Program-made: the position numbers and the translations under genes
Notes under the pieces: model-generated
Database searches by the model: none
Told to the model about the DNA's origin: nothing
The model's input: only the letters and a program-made list of their open reading frames with translations
Assembly (NCBI GenBank): GCA_903834185.1
Contig: CAILHX010000051.1
Location: forward strand, 1-64,000
DNA from: an uncultured Methylophilaceae bacterium
GTDB taxonomy: Bacteria > Pseudomonadota > Gammaproteobacteria > Burkholderiales > Methylophilaceae
Direction of reading: 5' to 3'
Length of the DNA stretch: 64,000 nt
Part shown: piece after piece, positions 1 to 7,743 of the stretch
Numbering within the stretch: position 1 is the stretch's first letter
Layout: each line of letters opens with the position of its first letter

Positions 1-60
1 GAGCAGTTCCGGTAACAACGTTCCTTGTGTTCTGTCTTCGCCTTGAATGAATCTCTTCAT
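1..60 (-). mobile_element. IS1182-type transposase, N-terminal 20 codons (cut by window edge)
   Basis: Reading the minus strand from an ATG at 60-58 gives MKRFIQGEDRTQGTLLPELL, open to the window edge. This matches the characteristic opening of IS1182/IS5-like DDE transposases (MKRFI-GEDR-Q-TL-PE-L). The rest of the gene lies outside the window, so completeness and activity cannot be judged. The terminal inverted repeat of the element should lie between about 61 and 380, but I could not identify it. It adjoins a tRNA relic, which marks this edge as accessory DNA. Confidence 0.75.
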
Positions 61-382
61 ACCTTGCCCCAACGATCACCGTGACAGGGTTATTATATAA
101 GATATCGCGTTTTTACACAGTCTGGGCCGATAGCAGACGGCCAATCACCTTAAATTTACCATTTCTGAACGTCCGCTTTTCGATTTCCCAGTAAACACTC
201 TGCCATAATTATGCATGTCTGAGTTAATGAAATATGCAATTTTAGATTTACTTGATAATGAGTAGCATCGGAGTAACTGTAGTTAAAAACGTACCACTTT
301 CATACTTTTCGAGCTGTTTTGAAACTCTCTAGGACTGCGTTTTAAGTGTGGCGAACACTGTAAGTGATTGATAAATAAAGAT
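61..382. other. Gene-free stretch between the IS transposase and the tRNA relic
   Basis: I find no convincing coding region here on either strand. The sequence is AT-rich compared with the core genes. It must contain the upstream region and probably the terminal repeat of the IS element whose transposase starts at 60. No matching second terminal repeat can be seen because the element continues outside the window. Confidence 0.5.
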
Positions 383-447
383 GCGCCCATTAGATTTTGC
401 TCCTACGAACCAAGGGGTCAGGAGTTCGAATCTCTTCGGGCGCGCCA
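383..447 (+). pseudogene. tRNA-Arg(ACG) relic, 3' half intact, 5' half degraded
   Basis: From 403 to 447 the sequence is a clean 3' half of tRNA-Arg. It has anticodon loop CTACGAA (anticodon ACG), then CCAAG, a variable loop, T arm AGGAG-TTCGAAT-CTCTT, acceptor CGGGCGC, discriminator G and an encoded CCA. The 5' side does not fit: the strand that should pair with CCAAG is absent and there is no D arm. A GCGCCC at 383-388 could still pair with the acceptor, which would give a 65-nt gene instead of about 77. Either the gene lost its D arm and decayed, or this is a 3' half displaced by an element that integrated at the anticodon loop. It is not expected to be functional. Confidence 0.7.
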
Positions 448-461
448 ATATGCAAAGACTG

Positions 462-485
462 AGGCTGCCTTCCGGCGGCCTTTTT
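462..485 (+). terminator. Rho-independent terminator of the former tRNA-Arg gene
   Basis: AGGCTGCC (462-469) and GGCGGCCT (474-481) form an 8-bp stem with one G-T pair around a TTCC loop, followed by a run of T. It sits 15 nt after the tRNA CCA, as expected for a single tRNA transcription unit. This supports the reading that 383-447 was once a real tRNA gene. Confidence 0.7.
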
Positions 486-504
486 CTTTGTTCTGTAGCG
501 AAAA

Positions 505-1128
505 TCAGCACCTCCCACGATCTTCAGACTGGCATGACGGCTCACCCACTGAGCCAGATGCAACCAGTGTGTAATGTTCGACTGTTGGGAAAGGGTCATA
601 AAAATGGTGCGGTAGTGCCCGCCACGCTTGGTATTGATCCGACCCACGAAAACCTTGGGTATGATCTTCTATCGTTTCCCAGTTCACCAGAAGAAGATAT
701 CTGCTTTCAGCCTCAATGCAGCGCTGCAACTGGTGTGAAATGTATCCGGTCATGGATGAAATGATTCCTGATGCCTTTTGAAAGGCCATCTCAAACTCCG
801 GCTCCTGCCCGGCAATGACGTTGAGTATAGCGACTTCCAAAATCATATTGGCCTTACCCGAATCAATCTGATGCCAATCAGCAAACAACCCGGCTCTTGA
901 GCGAATTCGTGAATAGGCGGCGTAATAGCCAATCATCATCAATATGACCCCTGCAAATGAAGCGATGGCCAGTGGCTCCCAACTTGGATTGAGAACCACC
1001 TTTACAAAATCGTAAGCGCCATTACCAATTGGAAGCAATATCGGAAAGAGCGCCGAATATAAAGCAAGAAGCAATGATCCAATGATGAGTGACAACCCAC
1101 CAAGTTTTTCAATCGACAAAAAAATCAT
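505..1128 (-). CDS. Membrane segment fused to antibiotic biosynthesis monooxygenase (ABM) domain
   Basis: The 207-residue product has two parts. Residues 1-80 hold two hydrophobic helices (about 10-34 and 53-72). Residues 95-190 look like a complete YgiN/ABM-type ferredoxin-like monooxygenase domain, with the typical ...FRGSDQYQAWR... region near the C-terminus. An internal ATG at 846, preceded by GGTAAGG, could start a free-standing ABM protein, so this may be two genes joined in frame by a deletion, or a real fusion. The upstream AAGGAG (about 1139-1134) supports the long start. The family acts on quinones and polyketides or as a small heme/quinone monooxygenase; the substrate here is unknown. 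It lies beside the tRNA relic, in accessory-looking DNA. Confidence 0.55.
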   Translation of the reverse strand: MIFLSIEKLGGLSLIIGSLLLALYSALFPILLPIGNGAYDFVKVVLNPSWEPLAIASFAGVILMMIGYYAAYSRIRSRAGLFADWHQIDSGKANMILEVAILNVIAGQEPEFEMAFQKASGIISSMTGYISHQLQRCIEAESRYLLLVNWETIEDHTQGFRGSDQYQAWRALPHHFYDPFPTVEHYTLVASGSVGEPSCQSEDRGRC

Positions 1129-1257
1129 TAAATAAACTCCTTAAGACAGCTTAAATAATTATTCTAAACCTACGCTGGAGAGAGCAACCCAAAGCCCGTT
1201 CAATCTATCCCAGAAATGTGCTTGGGCAATTTAAAGTACAGATTGCGGCCCATTCTT

Positions 1258-2178
1258 TTATTTCTTCTGAGGAAGCGTGATTGCTAACACCCCTGCAAGG
1301 ACTAGACCTGTGCCAATAATCTGTTTCACCGTAATCGGCTCATCAAGAAATACAGCCGCTAACAATACAGTTGAAACAGGCCCGACACTGCCGATCAGGG
1401 AAGCTTTACTGCCTCCAACTTTCTTGATTCCCATGTTAAGCAGAACCACCGGCAGAACAGTCGACACGATGGCCATGAAAAATCCCAGGATGTAAACCTG
1501 TCTTGGCAATTCCAGCGAAGTGATTGGGTGCGTTACCGAAAAATGAGTCAATACAGCAATACAGGCCACAGTCATGGTGTAACCCGTGAACCGCTGTGTT
1601 CCTACCTTGTGGATTGCCGGCCCGCTTCCCACCAGATAACTGGCGTAGGTCATGGAGCTTATAAATACAAATCCAGCTCCTAGAAGTGTTTCTGCATTTT
1701 TGGCGAATGATATCTCATGTGTTGCCACCAGAATGATGCCAGCATAGCTCAGAATTAAAGCAAGTATTTCCTGCTTTCCGATAGCCCTACCTGCTTGCAA
1801 AGCCGAGATAACTACAACAAACGTTGGGTAGAGAAACAGGATCGTTCTTTCCATCCCGGCAGAAACACGCTCCAACCCAAGAAAGTCGAATAACTGTGAG
1901 AAGTACATCCCAGTCAATCCCAGAACAACGATGGATACCCAGTCACGTGAACTCAAGGCTATCGACGACCCATCACGGCTGGCCATTACTGCCATCACCA
2001 TGAAGAATGGAGTGGATATCAGCATACGCAATGCCATCAAAGTGAGGGCGTCTACTGAGTACGCATAGGCCAGTTTGACGAAGATCGCTTTGGCGGAAAA
2101 GGCGATGGCCGAAATAAATACCCATGCCGCACCGACGAGTGCTTCATTACTGCTGGAATTGTGCTTGGTTTGTGACAT
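1258..2178 (-). CDS. EamA/DMT-family inner-membrane transporter
   Basis: The 306-residue protein has about ten hydrophobic helices in two repeated five-helix EamA halves, typical of the drug/metabolite transporter superfamily. Many members export amino acids or their derivatives; E. coli EamA exports O-acetylserine and cysteine. I choose ATG 2178 over an upstream in-frame codon at 2229 because an AAAAGGGG ribosome-binding sequence sits just before it, and because the upstream extension overlaps the regulatory stems. The leader contains a Cys-codon peptide and alternative stems (separate entries), which hints that the substrate is sulfur-related. The family assignment is firm; the substrate is inference only. 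Confidence 0.85.
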   Translation of the reverse strand: MSQTKHNSSSNEALVGAAWVFISAIAFSAKAIFVKLAYAYSVDALTLMALRMLISTPFFMVMAVMASRDGSSIALSSRDWVSIVVLGLTGMYFSQLFDFLGLERVSAGMERTILFLYPTFVVVISALQAGRAIGKQEILALILSYAGIILVATHEISFAKNAETLLGAGFVFISSMTYASYLVGSGPAIHKVGTQRFTGYTMTVACIAVLTHFSVTHPITSLELPRQVYILGFFMAIVSTVLPVVLLNMGIKKVGGSKASLIGSVGPVSTVLLAAVFLDEPITVKQIIGTGLVLAGVLAITLPQKK

Positions 2179-2285
2179 AAGACCCCTTTTATTTGCGGGT
2201 CTTGTCAGCAGGAGAAGAGAACGAACCAACCGCGGAGAAGACCCGCGGTTGCCAAATTAAATCAGGAAATGCAGCAACAACCGCG
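2179..2285 (-). promoter_or_regulatory. Candidate cysteine-responsive translational attenuator of the EamA gene
   Basis: On the minus strand five segments can pair in competing ways. Segment 1 (CGCGGTTG, 2285-2278, inside the leader ORF just ahead of the Cys codons) matches segment 2 (CAACCGCG, 2251-2244). Segment 2 (AACCGCGG, 2250-2243) also matches segment 3 (CCGCGGTT, 2235-2228; 8-bp hairpin with a 7-nt loop). GCGGGTCTT (2246-2238) matches segment 4 (AAGACCCGC, 2203-2195). Segment 4 can instead pair AAGACCC with GGGTCTT (2185-2179), which abuts the EamA start codon and covers its ribosome-binding site. There is no T-run after the stems, so control would be at translation. The pairings are seen; the switching is inferred. 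Confidence 0.6.
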
Positions 2286-2306
2286 AGACGTGTTTAGACG
2301 CCACAT
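2262..2306 (-). CDS. Leader peptide with three consecutive Cys codons
   Basis: A 14-codon ORF reads MWRLNTSRGCCCIS and stops at TGA 2264-2262, 83 nt before the EamA start. The three Cys codons (TGT TGC TGC) directly follow segment 1 of the attenuator. An AAGG lies just upstream of the ATG, although the spacing is short. A strong promoter lies 54 nt upstream. Cys-rich leader peptides are known in other proteobacteria for copper- or sulfur-related genes; I cannot tell whether this one belongs to a described family. The peptide itself probably has no function beyond ribosome stalling. Confidence 0.55.
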   Translation of the reverse strand: MWRLNTSRGCCCIS

Positions 2307-2359
2307 TACCTTGCGGTTTAGTTTGGATTTGGTGTGGTGAATATTTGGCATGGGTCGGC

Positions 2360-2387
2360 ACTATACTCCTGACTTTATGAAAGTCAA
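2360..2387 (-). promoter_or_regulatory. Sigma-70 promoter for the leader peptide and EamA gene
   Basis: On the minus strand TTGACT (2387-2382) and TATAGT (2365-2360) are separated by 16 nt, each differing from consensus at one or two positions. Transcription would begin near 2353 and give a leader of about 175 nt that contains the Cys-codon ORF and the competing stems. Confidence 0.65.
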
Positions 2388-2505
2388 TTTTTTAGTACGC
2401 AATTTCAGTAATCGAGTACTGGTTGTCTACAAATTACAATTTGAGCTATCGGAAATCAACGGAGCCGACACGCTCCTTATAACATTATGTGAGGATGAAC
2501 GACGT

Positions 2506-2745
2506 TCATTTGAGTAGTTCCGATCTTGCTTTTTGTCTGGCCGCTTTTAAGGCCGATTTGTCTGATTTTATTTTTTGTTTATCGCTATGCAAGGTGTCCT
2601 TATCTGCCTCAGCAGCAATGTCAGCGTGCATTTTTGCTACATCCGTCTGCAGCTTTTTAGCAGCCGCATCGATTGCATCCTCCGCAAATACATTTGTTGT
2701 TATCAGCAATAAGCATGTCATGAAGAGTACAAATGCGTTGATCAT
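2506..2745 (-). CDS. Small secreted Lys/Ala-rich protein, unknown function
   Basis: The 79-residue product starts at ATG 2745 after AAAGGACA. It opens with a clear signal peptide (MINAFVLFMTCLLLITTNVFA) and likely cleavage before EDAID. The mature part, about 58 residues, is almost entirely Lys, Ala, Asp and Gln with heptad-like spacing, so it is probably helical or a coiled coil in the periplasm. It follows recG on the same strand with about 60 nt between. I do not recognise a family. Similar short periplasmic helical proteins are often annotated hypothetical. Confidence 0.55.
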   Translation of the reverse strand: MINAFVLFMTCLLLITTNVFAEDAIDAAAKKLQTDVAKMHADIAAEADKDTLHSDKQKIKSDKSALKAARQKARSELLK

Positions 2746-2804
2746 TGAGTGTCCTTTGTAAAACATTTTGCATAGACTAACGCGTATACGCGAATACAGC
2801 GATA

Positions 2805-4733
2805 TCAAACCTTAACGTATTCTTCAGCCCGCCCCATCCATCTGTTCAAATGCAGTTCCGCCGTCTGTGGCTGCTCTTTCAATATATGATCTGCAGCTTC
2901 TCTAGCCTGCTCCAGCAAGTCGGCATCGCGCTCCAGATCGGCGATCTTCAACATTGGCACGCCACTTTGCCGCACCCCCAAAAACTCGCCAGGTCCACGC
3001 AGATGAAGATCCGCTCGCGCGATCTCGAAGCCATCCGTATTTTCATAGATCACTTTCAGTCTGGCTCTGGCCGTTTCGGATAACGGTTTCTGGTAGAGCA
3101 GGATACAGGCGCTCCTAGCAGCACCCCGCCCCACACGCCCGCGCAACTGATGTAGCTGAGAGAGGCCGAAACGCTCGGCGTGTTCAATCACCATCAAACT
3201 TGCATTCGGCACATCCACACCGACTTCAATCACTGTGGTTGCGACCAGCAAATGGATTTCTCCCTCAACAAACTGCTGCATCACCACCTGTTTTTCTGCG
3301 GGTTTCAGCCTGCCGTGAACGATACCAACCTTGAGTTCAGGCAACAATGCAGACAGTGTGGCATGGGTATCCAGCGCCGTTTGTATGTCCTCCAACGCTT
3401 CTGATTCCTCAATCAGCGGACACACCCAGTACACCTGCTGTCCTTGCAGACATGCATCGCGCACCCCCTGGATCACTTCATCTCGACGGTTGTCGGCCAG
3501 CAACTTGGTGGTGATAGGCGTTCGACCAGGTGGCAATTCATCAATCACGGACACATCCAGATCGGCGTAATAGCTCATGGAAAGGGTACGCGGAATGGGT
3601 GTTGCGCTCATCATCAACTGGTGCGTTTCCTTGCCTTTTTGCCTGAGCGCCAAGCGTTGGTGCACGCCGAAACGGTGCTGCTCATCTACAATGGATAAGG
3701 CGAGATTGGCAAATTCAACTTTGTCCTGAAATAAGGCATGCGTGCCTATCGCCAATTGCGCCGTGCCATCAAGGCATGCCTGAATACCCGGTTCGCGTTG
3801 TTTCTTGCTCTGGCTGCCGGTTAGCCATATCACCTTTACACCCAACGGGGTCAGCCAACCTGCAAGTTTTTGGTAATGCTGCTCTGCCAGAATCTCGGTA
3901 GGTGCCATAAGTGCCACCTGCCTGCCGTTCTCTATGGCTTGCAACGCAGCCAGTGCTGCCACTATGGTTTTGCCGCTACCAACATCGCCTTGCAGCAATC
4001 TTTGCATAGGATGAGGGCGTGCCAGATCTGCGCTGATCTCACTCACCACTTTCTGCTGGGCGCGTGTCAACGCAAAAGGCAAAGCCTGAATGAACGCTTG
4101 GGTAAGCTGATTTTTCGCTGGCAGTGAAGGTGCTTGTTGTTCGCGACGACGCGCATAATGACGGCGCATTGATAGTTGCTGTGCCAGCAGCTCATCGAAT
4201 GCCAATCGCCGCCAGGCCGGATGATCACGGTTCTCCAGTGTAGCGAGTGAAATTTCCGGAGAAGGCTGGTGCAGCAAGCGGATGGTACTGGCAAAGTCCG
4301 GCAAATACAGCCGTTGTAACAGCGAGGGAGGCAAAGTATCCGGCAATATGTCCTGCGCCAGCACCTGATTGACCAGACCACGCAAAGTGGCTTGCGACAA
4401 GCTGGCAGTAGTAGGATAAACGGGCGTCAACGCCTGTTTCAGCGGCGCGTCTTCAGTGACTTTTTTACACTGCGGGTGCACCATCTCCATACCGAAGAAT
4501 CCCTGACGCGGTTCGCCAAACACTCTTAAGCGAGTGCCCACTTTCATCTGCGCAACCTGACTGGGATAAAAATTCAGAAAGCGCAAATACAGCACATCGG
4601 TCTGATCCTGCAATTGGCAGATCAATGCCTTGCGCGGTCTGTATTGAGTTTCTGCATGGATGATCTCGCCTTCGACTTGTGCCGACTCCCCCCAGCGCAA
4701 ATCGCGGATGGCGGTGATGCGTGTCTCATCCAC
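2805..4733 (-). CDS. recG: ATP-dependent DNA helicase RecG
   Basis: RecG reverses stalled forks and processes Holliday junctions. The sequence shows the OB-fold wedge domain at the N-terminus, then helicase motifs: Walker A GDVGSGKT, a DEQH box in VDEQHRFG, the SATPIPRT motif III, and QLRGRVGR motif VI. The C-terminal TRG-like region follows. GTG 4733 is the first conventional start, but it falls inside the conserved LPLRY motif. The same frame stays open back to 4862 and encodes the expected extra N-terminal residues (LKGATKPVLSRLQKLGI, then LLLHLPLRY) without any ATG, GTG or TTG. The true start may therefore be a CTG at 4844. It lies just downstream of ridA on the same strand. Confidence 0.9.
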   Translation of the reverse strand: MDETRITAIRDLRWGESAQVEGEIIHAETQYRPRKALICQLQDQTDVLYLRFLNFYPSQVAQMKVGTRLRVFGEPRQGFFGMEMVHPQCKKVTEDAPLKQALTPVYPTTASLSQATLRGLVNQVLAQDILPDTLPPSLLQRLYLPDFASTIRLLHQPSPEISLATLENRDHPAWRRLAFDELLAQQLSMRRHYARRREQQAPSLPAKNQLTQAFIQALPFALTRAQQKVVSEISADLARPHPMQRLLQGDVGSGKTIVAALAALQAIENGRQVALMAPTEILAEQHYQKLAGWLTPLGVKVIWLTGSQSKKQREPGIQACLDGTAQLAIGTHALFQDKVEFANLALSIVDEQHRFGVHQRLALRQKGKETHQLMMSATPIPRTLSMSYYADLDVSVIDELPPGRTPITTKLLADNRRDEVIQGVRDACLQGQQVYWVCPLIEESEALEDIQTALDTHATLSALLPELKVGIVHGRLKPAEKQVVMQQFVEGEIHLLVATTVIEVGVDVPNASLMVIEHAERFGLSQLHQLRGRVGRGAARSACILLYQKPLSETARARLKVIYENTDGFEIARADLHLRGPGEFLGVRQSGVPMLKIADLERDADLLEQAREAADHILKEQPQTAELHLNRWMGRAEEYVKV

Positions 4734-4868
4734 ATAGCGTAGCGGAAGATGCAGTAACAGATCGTATGGCGCGTTGATCCCGAGCTTTTGCAGTCGGGAA
4801 AGGACGGGTTTGGTAGCCCCTTTGAGTTCTTCTAATGTAGCCAGTTTTAGCTCGGTTTTAGCTCAGGC

Positions 4869-5249
4869 TCAACCCAGAATCATGACGCCGTCGGCTTCCA
4901 CCAGAGCACCGCGCGGTAATGACGCCACACCTACTGCAGCCCTTGCAGGATAGGGCTGGCTGAAATATTCGGTCATAATGGTATTAACCAACGCAAAATT
5001 GCCTAGATCCGTCAAAAACACATTGAGTTTGACGATATCGGCGAGAGATCCGCCGGAGGCCACGGTCACGGCCTTCAGGTTATCAAACACACGGCGTACT
5101 TGCGCTTCTATGCCTTCTACCAACTGCATGGTGACCGGGTCTAGGCCGATCTGACCGGAAAGATAAACGGTATCTCCCGCCCGTACTGCCTGCGAGTATA
5201 TTCCTATCGCCTGCGGCGCCTGATCGGTACTAATGATTTGCTTATTCAA
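4869..5249 (-). CDS. ridA: RidA family enamine/imine deaminase
   Basis: RidA hydrolyses reactive 2-aminoacrylate and related enamines released by pyridoxal-phosphate enzymes, which protects those enzymes. The 126 residues span the full YjgF/RidA fold. The catalytic arginine is visible in PARAAVGV and the conserved glutamate in VEADGVMI near the C-terminus. It sits between spoT/relA and recG on the same strand, nine nt after the spoT stop. The ridA stop (TGA 4871-4869) is immediately followed by a second TGA in the recG frame. Confidence 0.93.
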   Translation of the reverse strand: MNKQIISTDQAPQAIGIYSQAVRAGDTVYLSGQIGLDPVTMQLVEGIEAQVRRVFDNLKAVTVASGGSLADIVKLNVFLTDLGNFALVNTIMTEYFSQPYPARAAVGVASLPRGALVEADGVMILG

Positions 5250-5258
5250 ACCGCTCTC

Positions 5259-7487
5259 CTAATGCCTTGGGGTATCTTGTGCATTGCCTTTGATGCGCGC
5301 CAGACGCACCACTTCAGTCACTTTGCGCAGGTTGCGCATCAGCTTGGCAAGATGGATACGGTCTTCCACCTGTACCGTAAAGTGCATGCTGATATAGTCG
5401 GTATCTTCGCCTTCATCCATCGCGATGTTATCAATATTGGAACCGGCTTCGGAGATTGCCGCAGCCACTTTTGCCAATACGCCGCGCTGATTGGCGACGG
5501 TGATTTTGAGATTGACCTTGAATAGGCGTTTGGTTTCCGGATCCCATTCCACATCCAGCCATTTTTCCGGGTCATGACGCAGCTTGGCGATCGTCGGGCA
5601 ATCATGAGTATGGATCACCAGCCCTTTGCCCTTGTTGATAAAACCCAGGATAGGATCACCCGGGATAGGCCGGCAACAACGCGCAAACTGTACTGCCATG
5701 CCCTCGGTACCACGGATAGTGATGTTGCCCAAAGTTCGTCCGTCTTTGATTTCGGAAGTTTCGGACAATGCCAGCAGCTGGCGCGCAACCATCAGATTCA
5801 AGCGCTTGCCTAGTCCGATGTCTGTATAGACCTCCTGCCTGTCCTTGACCCCATAATCACGGATCAGTTTTTTCCAGCGTGCTTCATCCACGGCTGCCGT
5901 ATCGGCGTGCAGCGCGCGTAATGCCTGGTTAAGCAAGCGCTCGCCCAATTGTGCCGCTTCATCGGAATGTATAGTTTTGAGGAAATGACGGATATGCGAG
6001 CGCGCCTTGCCGGTAGTGACGTAATTCAGCCAAGCGGGATTTGGTTTGGCATGAGAGGCGGTGATGATCTCGACATGGTCGCCGTTATGCAACTCGGTAC
6101 GCAAAGGTGCATGCTCATGGTTGATCTTGACCGCCACACAGCGATTGCCGATGTCGGTATGTACGGCATAGGCGAAATCAACCGCCGTTGCACCCTTAGG
6201 CAAGGAGAGAATTTTTCCCTTGGGCGTGAACACATAAACTTCGTCGGGGAACAGGTCTACCTTGAAATGCTCAAGGAATTCCATCGAGTCGCTACTTTCC
6301 GACTGAATTTCCAGCAATCTTTGCAGCCATTGGTGGGTCTGCTGCTGCAAGATGGATAGTTCGGCATCACTCGTCTTGTACAGCCAATGCGCTGCCACCC
6401 CCGCCTCGGCGATCTTATGCATGTCGTGACTGCGTATCTGCACCTCTATCGGCGTGCCGAAATCGCCAAACAAGGTGGTATGCAAAGACTGATATCCATT
6501 CGCTTTGGGGATGGCGATGTAATCTTTGACTTTGCCCGGAATCGGCTTATATAAGCCATGCAGTGCGCCCAAAGCCAGGTAACAGGAAGGAGTATCGTTG
6601 ACGATGATACGAAAACCATAGATGTCGAATACTTGGGAAAATGTACCCACGCGATCGTGCATCTTGTGATAAATGCTGTACAGATGCTTTTCGCGCCCGC
6701 TGATTTCTGCCTCTATTCCTGCCTTGGCCAGACATTCCTTCATCGCTTCCAGGGTTTTCCCCACGACTTCCTTACGATTGCCGCGCGCCGCTTTTACCGA
6801 CTTCAGCAATACGCGATGACGCATGGGGTAAAGGTATTTGAAACTGAGGTCTTCCAACTCCTGATAGATATTGTTCAGCCCCAATCTGTTGGCAATAGGC
6901 GCATAAATATCCAGGGTTTCAGTGGCAATACGACGACGCTTTTCTGCAGACATGACGTCCATCGTCCTCATATTGTGCAAACGATCCGCTAATTTGATGA
7001 GGATAACGCGCACATCTTGCGACATGGCCAGTAGCATCTTGCGAAAGTTCTCTGCTTGAGCATGTGTGGCCGTCTGAAACTCGATCTTGTCCAGCTTGGA
7101 AACGCCATCCACCAGTACCGCCACCGTTTTTCCGAACAGATCGGTCAATTGCGCTACGGTAGCGCCGGTATCTTCCATTACATCATGCAGCAGTGCCGCC
7201 ATCAGCGCCTGGGGATCAAGATGCAGGTCGGCCAGGATACAGGCGACAGTGACGGGATGCGAAATATAAGCTTCACCGCTTTTACGCATCTGGCCTTCAT
7301 GTGCTTGCGCGCTATGGCGATAAGCTGCCATCACGTGCGCGATGTCTTCAGCCTTGAGGTAGGTCTTGAGTTTTAGATAGAGGAGTGAATTTTCGCTGTC
7401 GGCAGGCAACAGCGGAGGTTCCGCTGGCCTGACAGCACGGGCTGGTCTTACTGTGTCGGTTTTGCGTAAAGCGTTCCCACGAGACAT
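5259..7487 (-). CDS. spoT: Bifunctional (p)ppGpp synthetase/hydrolase, SpoT/RelA family
   Basis: The 742-residue protein has all expected parts in order. A short basic N-terminal extension is followed by an HD hydrolase domain (LLHDVMEDT, residues about 90-200), the synthetase domain (PKANGYQSLHTTLFG), a TGS domain (VYVFTPKGKILSLPKGATAVDFAYAVHT), a conserved-cysteine region and a C-terminal ACT domain. Since both HD and synthetase motifs look intact, it should both make and degrade the alarmone. It is followed by ridA and preceded by rpoZ and gmk, the usual spoT neighbourhood. The omega subunit and guanylate kinase link it to transcription and GTP supply. Confidence 0.93.
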   Translation of the reverse strand: MSRGNALRKTDTVRPARAVRPAEPPLLPADSENSLLYLKLKTYLKAEDIAHVMAAYRHSAQAHEGQMRKSGEAYISHPVTVACILADLHLDPQALMAALLHDVMEDTGATVAQLTDLFGKTVAVLVDGVSKLDKIEFQTATHAQAENFRKMLLAMSQDVRVILIKLADRLHNMRTMDVMSAEKRRRIATETLDIYAPIANRLGLNNIYQELEDLSFKYLYPMRHRVLLKSVKAARGNRKEVVGKTLEAMKECLAKAGIEAEISGREKHLYSIYHKMHDRVGTFSQVFDIYGFRIIVNDTPSCYLALGALHGLYKPIPGKVKDYIAIPKANGYQSLHTTLFGDFGTPIEVQIRSHDMHKIAEAGVAAHWLYKTSDAELSILQQQTHQWLQRLLEIQSESSDSMEFLEHFKVDLFPDEVYVFTPKGKILSLPKGATAVDFAYAVHTDIGNRCVAVKINHEHAPLRTELHNGDHVEIITASHAKPNPAWLNYVTTGKARSHIRHFLKTIHSDEAAQLGERLLNQALRALHADTAAVDEARWKKLIRDYGVKDRQEVYTDIGLGKRLNLMVARQLLALSETSEIKDGRTLGNITIRGTEGMAVQFARCCRPIPGDPILGFINKGKGLVIHTHDCPTIAKLRHDPEKWLDVEWDPETKRLFKVNLKITVANQRGVLAKVAAAISEAGSNIDNIAMDEGEDTDYISMHFTVQVEDRIHLAKLMRNLRKVTEVVRLARIKGNAQDTPRH

Positions 7488-7500
7488 TTTGGCACAGGCA

Positions 7501-7710
7501 TTAAGCCTGACCCCTGTTCAGAATTTCAATGCCCACTTTTCCAGCTGCGATCTCGCGCAAGGCAATCACCGTTGGCTTATCTCTTTGTATGTGGCTCACC
7601 AGTGGCTCGGAGCCATTGGCAATCTGACGCGCACGATAGGCAGCTGCCAGCGTCAGGTGGAACCGGTTGGGAATCTTTTCCAGACAATCATCTACTGTGA
7701 TACGAGCCAT
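7501..7710 (-). CDS. rpoZ: RNA polymerase omega subunit
   Basis: The 69-residue product begins [19 protein letters not shown] and has the conserved AAAYRARQI segment that contacts the C-terminus of the beta' subunit. Omega helps assemble RNA polymerase and forms part of a ppGpp-binding site, so its place between gmk and spoT makes biological sense. The length is somewhat shorter than E. coli omega (91 residues), as is common in betaproteobacteria. Confidence 0.93.
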   Translation of the reverse strand: MARITVDDCLEKIPNRFHLTLAAAYRARQIANGSEPLVSHIQRDKPTVIALREIAAGKVGIEILNRGQA

Positions 7711-7743
7711 ATTGAAACCTCTAAAGATACTTGTGACAGAACA

